This document shows positions 34,388-47,207 of a stretch of 64,000 bases of DNA, in pieces. Within the stretch, counting starts at the first letter, position 1. Each line of letters starts with the position of its first letter. Position numbers and translations under genes: made by a program. This stretch comes from Calonectria ilicicola (Eukaryota > Ascomycota > Sordariomycetes > Hypocreales > Nectriaceae), in assembly GCA_020809705.1 (NCBI GenBank), contig CP085833.1:3472001-3536000 (forward strand), in the 5' to 3' direction. Under the pieces are notes generated by a model. It had not been told where the DNA came from. It searched no databases and saw nothing but the letters and a program-made list of their open reading frames with translations.

Positions 34388-34920
34388 TCACACATATATA
34401 CATCTGCACATGCTCGGCATATCCGTGGTTTGTGTGGACGTTGCATAGAAATATTCCTGCACATCATCAGCATTGCCGTCATCATCCATCGTCACCACCA
34501 CATCAGCCAAGCCATCGACGCTCTGGCTGCATCATCCCGCATTGGCAGCCATCGACATCACATCGACATCGACATCGCGGCACCGGCATCCCCACCCGTT
34601 GACGGTTCCAGATTCCTTTTTTTAGCCGCCTCTTTTCATTCGCGCTGGCACCAGCCGTGAGAGCACCCTCACGACACCACAGCGCCTCCCCGCCGCCTCG
34701 GCTTGTCAGAAGCTTCCCTCATCGCTCACTGCCGGACTCTGTTGCTGGGGATTCTGGGCCACAGCGCCACACGCTACGTAGGCCCGTTTTGGATGCTTGA
34801 GGCGCAGGGCCCCCCTTCCTAGCGGAGCCAAGACTAACTTATTGGATTCCACTTCACCAGAGTCACGGCCAGTCCCCTGATTCTGCCCGCTGCCCGCCGC
34901 CTGTACGTTGACTCGAGGAC

Positions 34921-34969
34921 TGTACCTCGTGTGCCCAGCGCCCCTGTACCTGTACCTGTGCGTGTACCT
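34921..34969 (+). promoter_or_regulatory. Cluster of four TGTACCT motifs
   Basis: Exact TGTACCT copies start at 34921, 34945, 34951 and 34963, about 260-300 bp upstream of the ATG at 35227. The same heptamer appears in other intergenic stretches of this window. A binding factor is not identified. Confidence 0.5.
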
Positions 34970-35226
34970 AAACCGCAAGGTAGGGTATTTGTGTTCCACA
35001 TCTCCATCCGCTGTCACTGAGCGACAACCAACCATCAGCGACACTGTCTCAGCATATTTACCCTCTCGACAGAACAACATTTGACGGAGGGTTCGCCTGT
35101 TCTACGCTTTTCCAACAACAACACTTGTCGCCCACCAGCTGTTGACGACCCTTTGTGCCTCGAGATCCCCCCCGTCCGCTCATCTCCGCGGCCGCATCGG
35201 TCTACACCCTCCACCGCCCCAACGAC

Positions 35227-37142
35227 ATGTCTGCCGTTACAAAGAAGCCCCCGGCTGGGGGCGTCGGGCGCGTATCCAACGCCGATAGCACTGTTCCACC
35301 CGGCTCTTCACCTTCGCGCCCTTCATCTAGGGCCTCAACACCTACAGCCGGCCATGCGCGCACTCGATCACTCCGCTCAGGCACTCCCGTCTCTGCCCGC
35401 GCTGCCGCCCGCCGTGACACCACCAGCCTGACTCCTGCTGAGGCCGAGGCCCGAGCCGAGGCCGCTGCAGCATTGGAAGATCTCCAGAGACGTTTGGAGA
35501 AGGAGGAGCAGGCATCACAGCAGTACAAACGTCAAGCCGAGGTTCTTCAGTCCAAGCTTGACGAGGCCACCAAGGAGTCAGCAAAGCTTGAAGAAAAAGC
35601 CCACGAACATGAGGAGCAAATTGAGACTTTGACAAATGAAAAGAGAGAGATTACCCGCCAGATGCGGGAGATGGAGTCCATCTATGAAGCAGAACGAAGC
35701 TCCATTCTCAAGGAGAAGGAGGAAATGTCCAACAGAGAGGAGGAAATGCAGGCCGTGATACAACGACTCAAGGACAGTCTGGCTCAGCGAAATAATGATG
35801 AGGAAGCACGTATATCAAGACAAGGTATGTTATTTAATGGTGCAGCTTTATTTGTCCTGGCCAATGCTAACCCCGCTCAGTTTCGTCCAATTCATCGCCT
35901 TCCCTCGATGGGAGCAGCTTTGCCCCTCCATCTTCCGTCCAACGAAGCGATTCCCGCAACAGTTCCAAGCTCATTCTCCAAAAAGACAAACTTATCGAGT
36001 CTCTGCGGCTAGAACTTGCCGAGGCTCAAATCAAGCTCGTCGAATCAGAGAACCAGGGTGGCGGCAGGCTGCATGAAGTCGAACGCCTCCTCATGGAGGC
36101 CCGCATGGCCAATGCACGTCTTATGGAAGACAATGAAAGCTACCAACTCCTCTTGCAGGAGCGTACACTCAAGGGTGACTTTGGTCAAAATGACTTCAGC
36201 TACATGGGCAATCACTCTAACCAGGATGCTCTCAATGCACTCGAGGGCAATACTGGAGGTTCACTCGCAGATGAGCTCTCAGAAGCAACTGAGGACGAAA
36301 ACGAGGGTGACCGCCGCATTGAAGCCGAGCTCAAGTCCATGAGAGAGCAGAACAAGGCACTTACGTTATACATTAACAAGATTATCGAGCGCCTTCTGCA
36401 ACACCAGGACTTTGAGTCAATCCTTGACCAGTCTGGCGACGTGAAAGCACTTCCAGACACCAACAAGGATCTCCCTCCTCCCCCAGGTGGTGAGAAAGCC
36501 ATAACCAACGGAACAGCAACATTCCTCCAACGAACCAAGTCCATGGTTGCGGGAGGCCCTACCAAGCCAAGACAGAGGCCCATGTCAGTCATGGCACCTT
36601 TGACCACCGACCACACCGATCCCGACAAGGCACCCAGCATCCCTATCGGAAATTTGACACGATCGCAAAGCACTCGCCGCCCAAGGCCTCAGAGTGACCA
36701 GTTCACAGGCGCTGCCAGTCTGGTGAGCCAGATGTATAAGGGACCTGACGGACCCGTCTCCCCGCCTCTGGGCACGCCTCGGCACTCGCAAACCTTCTTC
36801 GCGCCACCAAACTTGACCAATCCTAACGCAGCAGCTCGCATTCCCAGCGGAAACCATGTCGCCAGCTCTGGAAACTTTCCCGGTATGAGGAGCGAGACTT
36901 CCAGTCTCAGCGGCGAGTCAGGGGAGATGTCCATGTCGACGCCCCCCTCGCAATCGCCGCCGCGATCTCATACGGACAAGCAAACAACATCATTCACAGG
37001 TGGAAAGCCACGACCGCTCCGATTGGTACAGGAGAATCCAGATGCCGTCAAGGAGAACAAGCGCGCGAGCTGGTACTCAGGATGGACCTGGACCAAGAAG
37101 GAAGATTCCATGTCCCAGACTAGCGATCCCATCCCTGAATGA
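35227..37142 (+). CDS. Long coiled-coil protein
   Basis: Exons are 35227-35824 and 35881-37142 (56-bp intron, in phase), giving 619 aa. After a basic Ser/Pro/Thr-rich head (residues 1-70), a near-continuous coiled coil runs about 75-200 (LEDLQRRLEKEEQASQQYKRQAEVLQSKLDEATKESAKLEEKAHEHEEQIETL...). A second helical block follows the intron at about 223-350 (KLILQKDKLIESLRLELAEAQIKLVESEN...EAELKSMREQNKALTLYINKIIERLL). The C-terminal 260 residues are disordered and Ser/Pro-rich, with a final RASWYSGWTWTKKEDSM segment. Similar fungal proteins are often auto-labelled 'M protein repeat'; that is coiled-coil similarity only. A role in polarity or cytoskeletal scaffolding is possible but unproven. Confidence 0.88.
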
Positions 37143-38836
37143 ATTTATTATCGTATCTGAATGATAATGCATCGTTTGGGTCTGCATGTGATAGGAGTCG
37201 CACGGTGCGGTCTTGTTTACGGGCGTGACGGGTTGGATGTAAACTCTTGTTGTTCATGGGCATATGGGGGCTTTAACAATGGCCGGTCATGTACGATTTA
37301 CGTCTCTAGAGATTGCGGAGTTTGGCTTCTGGGTTATATCATGGCTCCAACATTCATCCGTATATTCTTTTTTTATTTTCAAATATTTCTTCTAGGAGGG
37401 GTTTATAGGTGCCATATATTGACGTCCTGGGAGGAGGAACTTATGAGGTCTCGATGGGATAGTGCTTGGAAGGTTCCTGTAAACACGAGTGTGATGGAAA
37501 GCGTGTGATGCAACATCTAGTTATTAATCTACGTGTCATGATCTGTAAACGATTAGTGTTTTGTCATGGCATGATCTGGAAACAAGAATAGAAATTGGTA
37601 CTGGTATCAGTTATGATGATTGATACGTGGAACTTGGTAATGAAATTTGATTGGAAGCGGTCAACCTCTCTACTCATAAATAAACATAGTCTAAATAACA
37701 AGTCTAATAAAAAGAGGGAAAAAAATATCTTGTGATATTATCAAATGTGCGTATGTGTGCATGCATGCAAGTAATAGATGGATGTTGCTAGTCTCTACGT
37801 TGCTGTTCTCTTGTTGGGTGCTGTCTACTCATGAATAATGACAGTTCGTATCTGGTCTAGTCTCGAGACGAGCAGATGAAACAGAACCCTTTTTCAAGCG
37901 AAAACAAAGATGATGTGATATCATTGCACCACATAAATGCCCTTGTTGGAATTGAGCCATTATTGGTTATTGAATTATCTTTCAAATCACCTACCTGGCC
38001 ATCATACCATACCACCAAAGCAAGCGAGGTGAGGTTGCAAACGGACGAGGATAATGTGTTTCAATTATCCAGAGACGAGGTTACCGCACACTTTTCCGTT
38101 TACGATTTTATTCACCGACGTCGCAGCCAGGGACCATCAACGCCCGCATTACCCGTAGAAATAACAATAAACTCGACGCTCGCAGTGCTAATGCTACTGT
38201 TTCCGTGGGCACGCTTCGCGCCCACTTAGCAGAACATCAAAGCGACGAGCCGGCGACGCGCCTTGCTGATGTGTTGGCAGCCGATTCGCACAGTGGTCCC
38301 CTGGAGGGGGGGGGTTTGGGCGCTATTTGCACCGAACCGCACCCAAGCACCGTTGAACAAGTGGCTCCCACGCGGGCCGTCCTCGGACAAGGGCATGGCG
38401 CAGCGGCGGCGGCACGACTCATCACCAAAGGAGCAGGCTGTGGTGGTGGTAGTGGTGGTGTTGGGTGGGTGGATGCGCGGGCGGGCGGCTGGCGCTGTGG
38501 GCAGCGGCCTGTGGCAGCGGCAACAGAAGGGTCATGGAGTCATGAGAGCAGACGGGTGACAGCTGGCGTGGGCGGGAGACGGGATGGGGGATCATCGACG
38601 CGCGCAGGAACCCGAGGCGTCCGACGATGGGCTGCCCCCCAGGCGGGACGTCACTCCTTTGGCTGTGAGTCTGGATGACAGGGACCGGTGGAAATGGCGC
38701 GTGGGGTATACGGCGACGGTGATGGGCTGTCTGGCAATCTGGCTGATATCTTAGTCAAGGGGCATCTCGGGGTTGCGTGACCAGCATCGATCTTAGACAA
38801 CCGAGACAGGCAGGGCCAAGGCGACAGCACAGGACC

Positions 38837-38856
38837 GGACAGGACAGGACAGGACA
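38837..38856. repeat. (GGACA)4 tandem repeat
   Basis: Four exact GGACA pentamers lie in the gene-free region between the coiled-coil gene and VAC7. Confidence 0.9.
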
Positions 38857-39878
38857 GGCGCCAGAAAAGGCTGCCCGCCTCACTTCTCACTCCTCACTCA
38901 TCCCTCAGCTCACTCCCTCCCTGGGCACGGAGCCTATCCGGGATGGAGGGCATAAATTCCGGCGTATCGTGTCGAGTTGAGCATAGCCGGAGTCTATATC
39001 CGAGGAAGGCTGAGATATTATTCAGGGACCTTTTTTTCTTACTCCTCCCACCCGTCCGTCTCAGAAGACCAGACGACATGAAACACGGACCCATGGCCAA
39101 CTGCTAGAAATGGCAAATGGAGGGCTGCTGGTGCGCCGCTCCGTCATCACGTCCCGTTCCGTCCGCGCTGATGCCTACCCTACACATACGCCAAACGCCA
39201 AACGAATTCCCCATAACCCCATAATCCCATCTAGCCTCGCCCAGCGCTTTAACCCAGCTCCCTTCTCATCTTACACCAGTCGCCTCTTTTAATTACCTGC
39301 TGATCGTCTGGTTTGACATGTGCCACATCCAACATGGGGTGTGGGCTCGCTGCCCCCCGGAGGTGAGGATGGGGGGAGGGGGATATCGTGTCGAGCTGTG
39401 AGAGGCCGAGAGGGGAAGTCGAACAAGAGAGGGCCAGAAAAAAGGGCCAGAAAGGGCTGTGACTTCTTTGATGCTTTGGGCACCACGAGGGCAGGGGTCT
39501 CTTGTCCTACACGCCCGCTGCCACCGACACACACTCACGAGGGGGGACACAGGCTTACAGCAGGCGAGACTTTCCGCGTAGGGGGAGAGGGACGTCTTGC
39601 TTTCGACCTTGCTTGCGAGCGAGGTCACATGCTGCCTGTCTCATTCGGGTCGGGAGCCCAGCTGCAACCTCGTCGGACAAATTTGGGGCTGCGCCCCTAT
39701 TCTTTTCTTTTCCGTTCGAGAAGCACGGGAAGACGACATGGATCTGAAAGCGGACACGGGGAGAGGGAAGGATGACCAGGGGCCATGTGCAGTCCGGCCC
39801 CAAAAGGGGACAGACGACGACGAGCGTGCGTTTTAGGGAATTTGGCCACGATGCGCGTATGATAGGGCAAGCAGCAAG

Positions 39879-39912
39879 CATACATACATACATACACACA
39901 TACATACATACA
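39879..39912. repeat. (CATA)n microsatellite
   Basis: CATA units with one CACA interruption, about 34 bp, lie 50 bp before the paired inverted repeats at 39960-40018. Confidence 0.85.
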
Positions 39913-39959
39913 GGACAGGGATGCGGCGTCTTGCGTACGTGAGATTCTGTGCGTTTTAG

Positions 39960-40018
39960 CCATGTACCTATTGTACATGGAGAGGGAGAGTCATCGGATC
40001 CTAGCAGCATCCGATGAC
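39960..40018. repeat. Two adjacent inverted repeats
   Basis: CCATGTAC/GTACATGG (39960-39967 and 39973-39980, 5-base loop) is followed 9 bases later by GTCATCGGAT/ATCCGATGAC (39990-39999 and 40009-40018, 9-base loop). Both are perfect. A TGTACCT heptamer overlaps the first. Confidence 0.75.
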
Positions 40019-42112
40019 GACGGGCTCGTGTATCCCCATTATCTGGTAATGACGGTGCCCAGAGCGAGCTTGGGTTATTAATTAATGAAAGTCACCGGCC
40101 CCGTAGCAAGGCTATTCCTGGCCCCCAACAAACCACCACCGCACCCCCGAACCTGTTCATGTGAAATAATAAAAAGAGTTGGGTAGCGAGAAAAGGAAAA
40201 GGCCTTGTGCCGCGGTACACCTGTACTTTGTCATTCAGGCTTTCAGAAAATTATCCAATCTTATGGGTGTGGGTTGGATCCGTCCTCCAAAAGAGCTCAC
40301 CGTGCCATCATCTCCATGCCACGTCCCCCCCAGGTCTTTTGTCTTAACTCTTGAAGGCAGTTCGGCTCCCCTCCCCCCCATCCTGTGTGCCCTGTTGATA
40401 TGAACGACTGACATCTTTTTTGGAATTTCTCCCCTCCAGAAGGTCCACCCCCTTTGTTGACCGCCTCTCAGCGCAGCGATGGGCTACGCATCGACGCCGC
40501 TTCTTTTCGTGGGACGGACGGGGGGGGGGGGTATCTGTCTCCACGGAGAGTAAAAATGGTGCTAAAAATCTTAGCACGCACGTAGTCTTTGACATGACGA
40601 GAAAGTGGGCAGCACTATATCTTGCATGGAACGTTCTTCTGGGGAATGCAAACATGCCAGCCTAGCACCCTTTGCCTGGCCAGCCAGAATTCGTGACGGG
40701 CCTGCTAGCACCATTCGAATAATTTGCTTTGCACCAGTCCCGCGGAACGCTTCCCCAAGCAAAGGGAACCTCGTCCAGAAAAAAAAAAGTCCAGCAGGGC
40801 GAGTGTCTCACATGTGGCATGTGGAGTCCCGTTGCCGGACCAAGAACCCTCGACATCTCGCTTTTGGAGTATACATGCATGCACAGCACAGTAGCTTGCT
40901 TCAAAAGATGGAGCCCGAGACAGAGAGAAGCAGATAATCAAAACATAACCACAAGATGCGGTCAGCGAATGGGGGAGATCATGCGCAGGGCTACCACGAG
41001 GATACATGGGGCGCCGCTGGCTCGGAACGACAATTTGGGTGTAGCCTGGGCGCACCCGGGGCAGAGGGTTAAGACTGCCGGAAGTCTGCTTTAAGCTGGA
41101 TTCGGCGACATTGCCTATTTCCCCTCACTCAATGACCGAATAATTTTTTTTACTTCATTTTTTAATTGGGGGTTGGGGATTTCCTTTCTCTCGGGCCTTT
41201 TTGTGTTAAACCATGCTGTACGTGCGTCCCAACTTTGAAGAAACGGTCTTGCTTGAATGGTGCGTCTTTGTGCGGAGCGCCCTCTGGCGGCGCCAGGGAT
41301 GCGGTTCCCCGGGAGGACCGGCTCTCGCTCCCACCAGATGGATGGATGGGTACCCTCCACTCACACAAAAAAGGTTGATGACGAGAATAAGTGAAAAAAT
41401 ACAGTAGCTAGAGAAAAAAAAAACAAAAAAAAAGAAAGGCGAAGAAGAAAAAATTGCAAAGTGGCGCTGTCATTGGGAGTGGGTTACTTGCTTTTTCTAG
41501 TGTGGGCGCTGAATAGAGTCGAAAAGAATGATGATTGCTCAGGAAATAGAAAGCCACTTCGGACCCCATTTCTCAGCTCACCAAGTTTCCAATCTCGGCG
41601 GGTTTCTAGGATGTTCGACAACACCTAATAGGGGATTCCAGCGAAATTGCCACGAGTTACCTGAATTGTGAACTCTCAACGACAGGTGTATCTTCGTCGG
41701 AGCGAGTTGAATTAGCGGGCGTAAGTCGACGGGAAGAAAAGTGGAGGTGTTCTACTTTGAGATATCCTCTACTGGAACCACAATTCTTTTCAACACAATT
41801 CCTCAGCATCCACCAACTGCATGAGCTGAGCCTAAAAGCCAAAATCTAAGACCTTTTGGCAGAAACGAAGAAAAAATCTTCCTCTTTTTCGAAAACCCAA
41901 CGGAATGGGGTCCGGAGTTAAGCTGAGTTGCTTGGTAATCGATACCCCCCCTCCGACGGCGATTTTCGGGGACCGCCCACACCCGTCCCGAGGATGAGCG
42001 GGTATGAGACATTACTGTTGTCTGTGTGGAAGGATGAATGGAAGGATGAGGGACTGGACGCCTCGTGCTGCGCCCTGGAGCTGCGCCAGAACAAAGGAAA
42101 TCGGAGAGACAG

Positions 42113-42147
42113 GCACACACACACACTTTCACACACACACTCACACA
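42113..42147. repeat. (CA)n-rich microsatellite
   Basis: Runs of CA broken by TTT and T lie in the gene-free region 2.5 kb upstream of VAC7. Confidence 0.8.
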
Positions 42148-44617
42148 TTCATGACCCTGGGTTGGATACCGAGGCGGAGGGTTTGGTCCTGGCTATTTCC
42201 CCCAGATAGCTCTCCTGCAGCTTCTCTGACTGCATGCAAACGAAGCCACAGTCCGAGAGCCGCCCCTCGTTTGCGCAAGTCATTCTTCGGCTGCGAATAA
42301 TTGCAACCCGGGGTTGGCATGTTTGTGCTCGATCCGAACAAAGAACAATGAGCAGCACGAACGCTGTCTGTGTGGCCACCTAGACACGTGAGCGAGGGAG
42401 GCATGCATGCTGGCGAGAGGGCTCCGTAATAATGAATGGTTGCTCACAGCCAGGCAACGGGAACCAGGGGCCGGACAGTGGAAGGGCTGTTCCGACACCC
42501 CCGAGGCCCACTACTTTTGCCACCGGGCCAGGTACCGGCCAGTGGTTGGCCCCCCTCTCCAAGGGGCCTGGACAGTGGTGAAAACAGTACCCAATGTGTT
42601 GTTGGTTGGGCTTGGGCTGGTGGGCAGTGCCAGTGCCAGTACTTTTTTTGTGTCAATTAGTGTGCGGGCGCGGATTACCGTAAGGCCAGCACGCCCAGCA
42701 CGTCGTACAGACAATCGGGCATCTACGTAATTGGAGGAGGCAGCGCTGGAAGGCCCTAGGGCCGACGAGGTTACCTCCCGTTCTCTTGGGTACGGTGAGA
42801 CCAGCTGCCCGTTCGGTAGTCGAGACGGTTCCTACTGTCGGCAGACGAGACGAGAGCAAGTCAGCAACGCCGTCTAGCTCGGGCTAAATTTCGCTCGCCT
42901 CGTTGACGACGTATCCCGCCGCTCTCCGGGTCGGGGAGAGAGAGGAGAAATGTGAGTGAGCGAGAGCGAGAGGGGTAAGTAGGGGGGGCGTGTGGCGGGC
43001 ACCCAGGGTTGCCCTCTGCCCTGCACACTGCACTCTGCACACTGCGCTGCACCCGTACCCGTGCTGTTTTGTTGTGTGCGTGCGTGGCCTGGGCTCCTCT
43101 AAAAGCCTACCATATCTACCCACGGGAGTTCGTTTGACAGCGCAGCGTGCGTTGCTCGCTGATCTGGTGAGCATGTGTCTGTGTGTCTGATGTATGAGCT
43201 GGTCCCAGAACATCATCAGCCCATCCGCTATCTTGCCTCATTTCCAAAACCTCTCTGGGAATAAAATTGTTTGAAAGAGAGAAAAAACCAAACCAGGTGT
43301 CGGAAGTGCTTGTCTACACCCCCAGGAGTGAGGGTAGGGAGCCCAACCCAGCATGTGTTGCTCATGTTTTGTTATTGGCGTATCAGTATCAATCACACAA
43401 GTCATAGGACCGTCATTTTGCTTTTTCTGGCGTTTCGATGTATCATCAGGAACGAAAAGGAAAAAAAAAAATTTTCTCGTCGTGAGGGAAGGGCAATCAG
43501 GGCTCAGAGATCTCCAGGGCCCAGTCTCGGATGCACAAGCTGGCTATTTTGTTTGTTTTTTCCTCTTGGACTCCCTTGGCCGTGGGAGAAAAAAAAATAC
43601 CACGCTAGCTAGCCTCAAGCAGAGAAGGCTTTCCAAGTCCCGCGCCAGGCCCCCAGCGACAAACATGCACATCCCACAGTCCAAGCCGACCCGACAGATT
43701 GTGTCATGCTGGCGCGCTAGCGGGCGGCACCCAATGGCAGCCGGCTTCCCCAGGTCCTAAATCTTTCCCCTTCCAAGTTTCCACGCCAGGCTCCCTTGCC
43801 AGGTTCCTTTTGCCTTGGCCCTTGCTGGGTGGCACACATGAGCTGGTGCCGAGGGTACGTACTGTACATGATCAAACAGCCTAGCCTCCACCACCTCAAG
43901 GTCCTGCATTGCAGGGCTCTGCACCGCGCGCCCACTACTATCCGCCGCTGCGCTGGCCAAGCTCGGTGCTGTGCTTGCCCTCACTGCCCTGTCAGTGGCC
44001 CACTCTCCGCTGCCCACCGTCCACTGTCCACTGCCCGCTCGCTATCCTCCAGTGCGTGGGTGTGTGGGCGCGTGCGTCCTGGCCCGGCGGATATAGGGAC
44101 GGCCGGGTACAGTCTCAGCGTCACCACTCTCTCGCTGTCAGCGCGACCATCCTTGCACTACCTTGCTACTATTACTGCACTCCGTCCACCACCTCGTACA
44201 TCCACCTCCTCACGTCCATCCTCTATCAAAACACCACAGGAACACCGCCTGCACGCAAGCATCTCAAACATACGTTTGCCTCCGCACCGGCCACTCTCCC
44301 GACGCTTGCCTCGACATCCCACTTCGGATCCCCATCCCTTGGCCCAACCATCCCGCTCGACTGCTCGTGTCTTGTCCTGTCTGCAACAAGCACAAGACCC
44401 TGCTGCTGCGTCCGGAATAGGTTGGGTATCACGCCTCTTCCGCCCTCACGGCTCTGGCCCTGGGCCATCGCCCACCCCCAATTCTGCCTCAATGATGATC
44501 CAACCACGATGAGACAGCCCGAAGCCTGCATTGCCGTTAAACAACCCTGCCTAAGCCCTGCTCTGCTGGCATGATTGCTGGACCTGAACTCCACCATCTG
44601 CAATTGTTTCCATCACC

Positions 44618-47207
44618 ATGGACAAATCCTCAGTCGCCGTCGACGGCACCCCTGGCGTAGGTTATCCTACCGTCAGAGCAGCTAGCCGACGCCGCTCCCA
44701 GACACCAGACATCACTGCATCCACCAACACGAACGGAGGCCACGCATCCAAGCAGTCATCTGGTTCCAACTCTGCCGTGCCGTCGCCCTTGGCGTCCCGA
44801 GACCCATCTCCTACCCGCCAACCCAGAAGGACCGCTTCCTCTAGCCGCATCACCGGCAACCGATCTCGCAAGAACAGCCTACACGACCAGAGTCCCTCCC
44901 GTCCAGTGCGACCGGGCATCAACAACTCGCAGCTCCCAACCCGTTTATTATCCTCGACAAACAATCCCACCTTTGTCACCGCCGTTCAAGAACATCACCA
45001 AATCCAAGCACCTACTCCTCAGAAGCCCCTCAACGACGCCCTGCGATGGCCCGTCTCCCCTCGTCTACGATCTCCTCCTCCTCAGTATCCTCCTCTGTTT
45101 TCGCGCCCTGGTCTTCCCGCGCGCCTTAGCGAGCAGGAGGTGCCAGCTATTAACGTACAGCGACCCAGTCCATCTCCCCAGCCTGTCGAACTTCTCCAGA
45201 CCCCTTCGGAGAGTGAGGCTGAAGATTCGGGAATGCGAACTCCTGTTCGGGGTGCTCTGGAGACGGTCCAGGAAGTTAGCCTCCCTAACTCCCCCAACCC
45301 AACACAGGAGGCCGCCTTATTGGAAAAGGTCAAGGAGAAGCTGGCTGGCCCAGACAACTATTCCGACAGTGGTCTGGGTGACGTCAAAACCTTACGCGCC
45401 AGACCCAACCTGGCTGTCATTGCTCATGAGAGCGGTAGCGACAGCAGCAACAACAAGACTGAGCGAAGAACGACCTCTGTTCCGCCTCCCCTGATGACCA
45501 GACAATCTAGTACTATGTCTACGAAGCAGATCAAATCTAAGCAGGATGGATCGACTCAGAGCATGACAGTTGAAACTGAGACTGTCCCAAGCGTTCCCTC
45601 GGTTGTGCTAAACACGGGCACTAAAACTGAAGGCTTCAACGGGACTCTGAGGACGAAACCCAGCACAGAAACCATCAAACCCAAGAAGGAGAAGAAGAAG
45701 TCGCGAAAACAGCCCACGGTCAATTCTGGAAATGGTGAGATCCCATTGCTGTGAAGAATTAATTTTTTTTTTGGAAAAAATTACTGACGAGAATTTTGCA
45801 GTTTCGTCCAAAGCGGATGTTTTTGAGGCATCGATTGCCAGTGCGGTTGATGAGGCCAACACCTCTGACTCGGAGGAGACTTTTGTCTACGACTCTAACC
45901 CTCCGGATAACAACGACCGCCCTGGACGACGATTTCACTCCCGAACCCCTAGCGCAACCTCCATGGTTAGCCAAGCTGACCGCCAGAACTTGCGCTCCAT
46001 TTACGGTGTGATGGAAGGCGGTGGCCCGTCCCATGGACCCAAGAAGACGATGAAATTCGCCAACACATTTACCAGCAATGGACATGACAGCCTGACTCCC
46101 GGGGAAGAGGATGGCAAAGGCAGTGCCCGTAGTGCTGGTGGCTCTTCTCGAGGCACCACCAGGCATCACCACCACATTGGCCGTTGGGGTCGACAGCCAA
46201 GTAACAGCCACACATCCCTATTCGATAACGAATCACCATTCCCGAATGCCGCGAGGTCGAAGCTTTCTGTAGCTGGCTCGCGCAACTCGTCTGGGCCTCC
46301 CAGTCCCAGAAACCACTATCACCCTCGTGGAGCCTACAGTAAGCGCTCTGCGATGCAAATGTCGTCAAGCTACGATATGGACGACACTACTGGTGCTGAC
46401 GACGAACGCACCCCGCTGATGGGATCAATCCGATCAGCTCGGTCTGGCCGAAGCCGTCGTGGCCCACACAATCTACGACAGGCAGAGTCTCAGACCTTTA
46501 CCAGGCGGTCGTCATACCTGAACCGCTTTGCCGCTTGTCTTGTACTCACCATGATGTTCATGCTAGTGATTACAGGAGCCATTGGCTTCATGTTTGCTAC
46601 ATCGCAACCATTGACAGGCATTGAGATCACCGCCATTCACAATGTTGTGACTAGCGAGCAAGTATTATTATTTGATGTGACCGTCAAGGCGCACAACCCT
46701 AATATCGTTGTCGTCACAATTGACCATGCCAACTTGGAAATTTTTGCGAAGTCGGAGCACGCGGGTACTGATTCGGAGTGGCTGGACAACCCACTAGGCC
46801 CCCCAGTGCATCTAGGTCCCCTTGACGACCCCGACCCTGACGACGGCCCACCATTGGATGGACCTGACGACGACGACACCAAACCAAATGTGCTGTTGGG
46901 ACGAATCACGGTGTTTGACAGTCCACTTACCTTTGAGGGTTCCCTGTTCAACCAGGGTACATCATCCTCAACGGGTCAGATGCAGCTTGAATACCCCCTC
47001 AACTCGACTGCTGGCGGCTCAAGGCGGTGGGAAAATATTTACCAAAACGAGTTTGATCTCATCATCAAGGGTGTTGTCAAGTACACCCTCCCGATGAGTG
47101 CTCGTGTCCGCAGCGCCACAGTGTCAGGGAGGAAAACGGTTAAGCCGAACTCTGCCAACGACCCGTCTCTTCGGCCCAACAGCACTACACTGAATTCACC
47201 TTACTAG
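44618..47207 (+). CDS. VAC7: Vac7-like activator of PI(3,5)P2 synthesis
   Basis: Vac7 is a vacuolar membrane protein that activates the Fab1 PI3P 5-kinase and so controls vacuole size and inheritance. Exons are 44618-45734 and 45802-47207 (67-bp intron, in phase), 840 aa. The first 600 residues are a disordered Ser/Pro/Thr-rich cytosolic region. One transmembrane segment is at about 615-638 (FAACLVLTMMFMLVITGAIGFMFA), preceded by RTPLMGS and RRSSYLNR. The lumenal part TGIEITAIHNVVTSEQVLLFDVTVKAHNPNIVVVTIDHANLEIFAKS fits the LEA-like fold of Vac7, the most conserved region. Ends in an NST-rich tail. Other Vac7 orthologues vary greatly in the cytosolic part, so only the TM and lumenal block decide this call. 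Confidence 0.93.

Larger units (their letters stand above)
33580..35226. other. 1.6-kb promoter region of the coiled-coil gene
   Basis: No gene is supported. It contains the 51-bp alternating tract at 34337-34387, ATC/CAT-rich sequence at 34460-34580 and four TGTACCT copies at 34921-34969. Confidence 0.6.
37143..44617. other. 7.5-kb region without a supportable gene
   Basis: This is the longest gene-free stretch in the window. 37.1-38.1 kb is AT-rich 3' sequence; 38.2-44.6 kb is GC-rich with simple repeats (GGACA, CATA, CA), an A-rich block at about 41400-41450, an 11-base G run at 40520-40530, and inverted repeats at 39960-39980, 39990-40018 and 40559-40577. Open frames are short, overlap on both strands and match nothing I know. 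The final 500 bp are C/T-rich VAC7 leader. Confidence 0.5.

Noticed and set aside
39320..39775. 151-codon + strand frame in the 7.5-kb stretch
   Set aside because: Residues are Gly/Arg/Pro-biased as expected from GC-rich non-coding DNA; several other frames overlap it.
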